NCBI GenBank assembly: GCA_963773625.1
Contig: CAVZCJ010000003.1
Location: 124,001 to 188,000, forward strand
DNA length: 64,000 nt
From: DATARH01 sp963773625
Lineage (GTDB): Bacteria > Pseudomonadota > Alphaproteobacteria > ATCC43930 > CGMCC-115725
Direction: 5' to 3'
Shown: positions 63,367-64,000 of the stretch, piece after piece
Position numbering within the stretch: position 1 is the stretch's first letter
Layout: every line of letters starts with the position of its first letter
Translations under genes and position numbers: made by a program
Notes under the pieces: model-generated
What the model saw: only the letters and a program-made list of their open reading frames with translations
Databases searched by the model: none
Told to the model about the DNA's origin: nothing

Positions 63367-64000
63367 TCAGCGGTCCATCGTCAGCACGACGCGAAAGCGC
63401 GCCTGGCCGCTCATCATCCGGTCGTAGGCCTCGGCGACGCGGGAGAGTGGATAGGTTTCGTTCATCGATCTGACGCCGGTCAGTGCGCTGAACGCCAGCG
63501 TCTGCTGCGAGTCGATGGAGGTTCCCGAATACCAACCCTTGACCGAACGGCTGCCCAGGATCAGCGGCAGCGGGTTGATGTCGAGGCGGTCGGGTACGCC
63601 GAGGATCAGCAGCGTGCCCCTGACCGCGAGGCCGCCCTGCACCGCGCTCATCGCCGCGCCGCTGGTCGCGGTGGCGAGGATGACCTTGGCGCCGCCGAGC
63701 TTTTGCAGCGCCGCGGCGGGGTCTTCGGCCTGGCTGTCGATGTAGTGGTGCGCGCCGAGCTCTCGCGCGAGCGGCGCCTTGTCGGTGCCTCGCGCGATCG
63801 CGACTGTCTTGAAGCCAAGCTTGGCCGCGAATTGCACGCCGAGATGGCCGAGCCCGCCGATCCCCAACACGGCGACCAGCTCGCCGGGACGGGCGCCCGA
63901 ATTGCGCAACGCGTTGAAGGTGGTGATGCCGGCGCACATCAGCGGCGCCGCCTCGACCGAGGCCAGATCATCCGGGACCCGGGCGAGCGCGCTCGCCGGC
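63367..64000 (-). CDS. Zinc-type alcohol dehydrogenase, N-terminus cut by window edge
   Basis: About 210 C-terminal residues are visible. Rossmann motif VLGIGGLGHLGVQFAAKLGF, MCAGITTFNALRNSGARPGE just before it, and later LGAHHYIDSQAEDPAAALQK. The end is LSRVAEAYDRMMSGQARFRV. The GIGGLGHL wording fits the YahK/cinnamyl-alcohol-dehydrogenase branch that uses NADP. The catalytic zinc site lies beyond position 64000 and is not seen. Confidence 0.88.
   Translation of the reverse strand, partial: PASALARVPDDLASVEAAPLMCAGITTFNALRNSGARPGELVAVLGIGGLGHLGVQFAAKLGFKTVAIARGTDKAPLARELGAHHYIDSQAEDPAAALQKLGGAKVILATATSGAAMSAVQGGLAVRGTLLILGVPDRLDINPLPLILGSRSVKGWYSGTSIDSQQTLAFSALTGVRSMNETYPLSRVAEAYDRMMSGQARFRVVLTMDR

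Overview
The window is GC-rich, densely packed DNA from an alphaproteobacterium. A Rhizobiales/Rhodospirillales-like lineage is the best guess. The reasons are the CoA-pyrophosphatase/CCA-transferase/DUF6111 synteny, a CpdR-type response regulator, an mmgR/ar8-like small RNA gene, and palindromic repeats of a kind common in that class. No tRNA, rRNA, CRISPR array, prophage or intact insertion sequence was seen. About 60 reading-frame breaks interrupt roughly 28 otherwise well conserved genes. Most behave as a single extra base, and the protein resumes with no residues lost. I treat them as probable sequence or assembly errors and annotate each gene as one CDS.

Region by region. 0-2.3 kb (minus): CCA-adding enzyme, DUF6111 membrane protein, NUDIX CoA pyrophosphatase, DUF1285. 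2.3-10.8 kb (plus): a MoxR/Bat-type operon (MoxR ATPase, DUF58, BatA/DUF4159 protein, large membrane GATase-like protein), then psd and pssA for phosphatidylethanolamine synthesis. 10.8-13.5 kb (plus): a cupin, a GrdB/PrdB-like gene with an in-frame UGA followed by a good bacterial SECIS hairpin (probable selenoprotein), and a CaiB CoA-transferase. 13.5-15.1 kb (minus): Sco1 and PCuAC copper chaperones for cytochrome oxidase assembly, and cpdR. 15.3-19.1 kb: N-formylglutamate amidohydrolase, the mmgR-like sRNA, glucokinase, Sua5, a ParA-like ATPase. 19.1-27.5 kb (plus): an acyl-CoA/alcohol catabolic block (two CoA-transferase subunits, GMC oxidoreductase, MscS channel, DUF35 + thiolase-like pair, FadJ-like bifunctional protein), interrupted by a decayed GxxExxY cassette with terminal inverted repeats. 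27.5-33.7 kb: two SGNH hydrolases, a DUF5989 protein, an acyltransferase, an amidohydrolase and an esterase. 33.8-40.6 kb: DUF1194, MetE-like protein, two LLM-class oxidoreductases, a DMT permease with a histidine-rich tail, a dehalogenase-like HAD protein, a DadA-like oxidase. 40.7-42.1 kb (minus): an HNH-type putative toxin and a DUF2019-like partner in less GC-rich DNA. 42.1-49.1 kb: DUF72, bluB, cupin, SnoaL-like, HAD, amine oxidase, MFS, histidine phosphatase. 49.2-53.8 kb: a potFGHI-type polyamine ABC transporter. 53.9-64 kb: CaiB, monooxygenase-like protein, RND efflux pair with MarR regulator, cupin, SDR, sirtuin and a truncated zinc alcohol dehydrogenase.

The findings most worth following up are the selenoprotein candidate with its SECIS, the sRNA gene with a recognisable promoter, conserved motif and terminator, and the HNH toxin/immunity pair. 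The terminal inverted repeats of the GxxExxY cassette and the repeat-rich region upstream of bluB come next.
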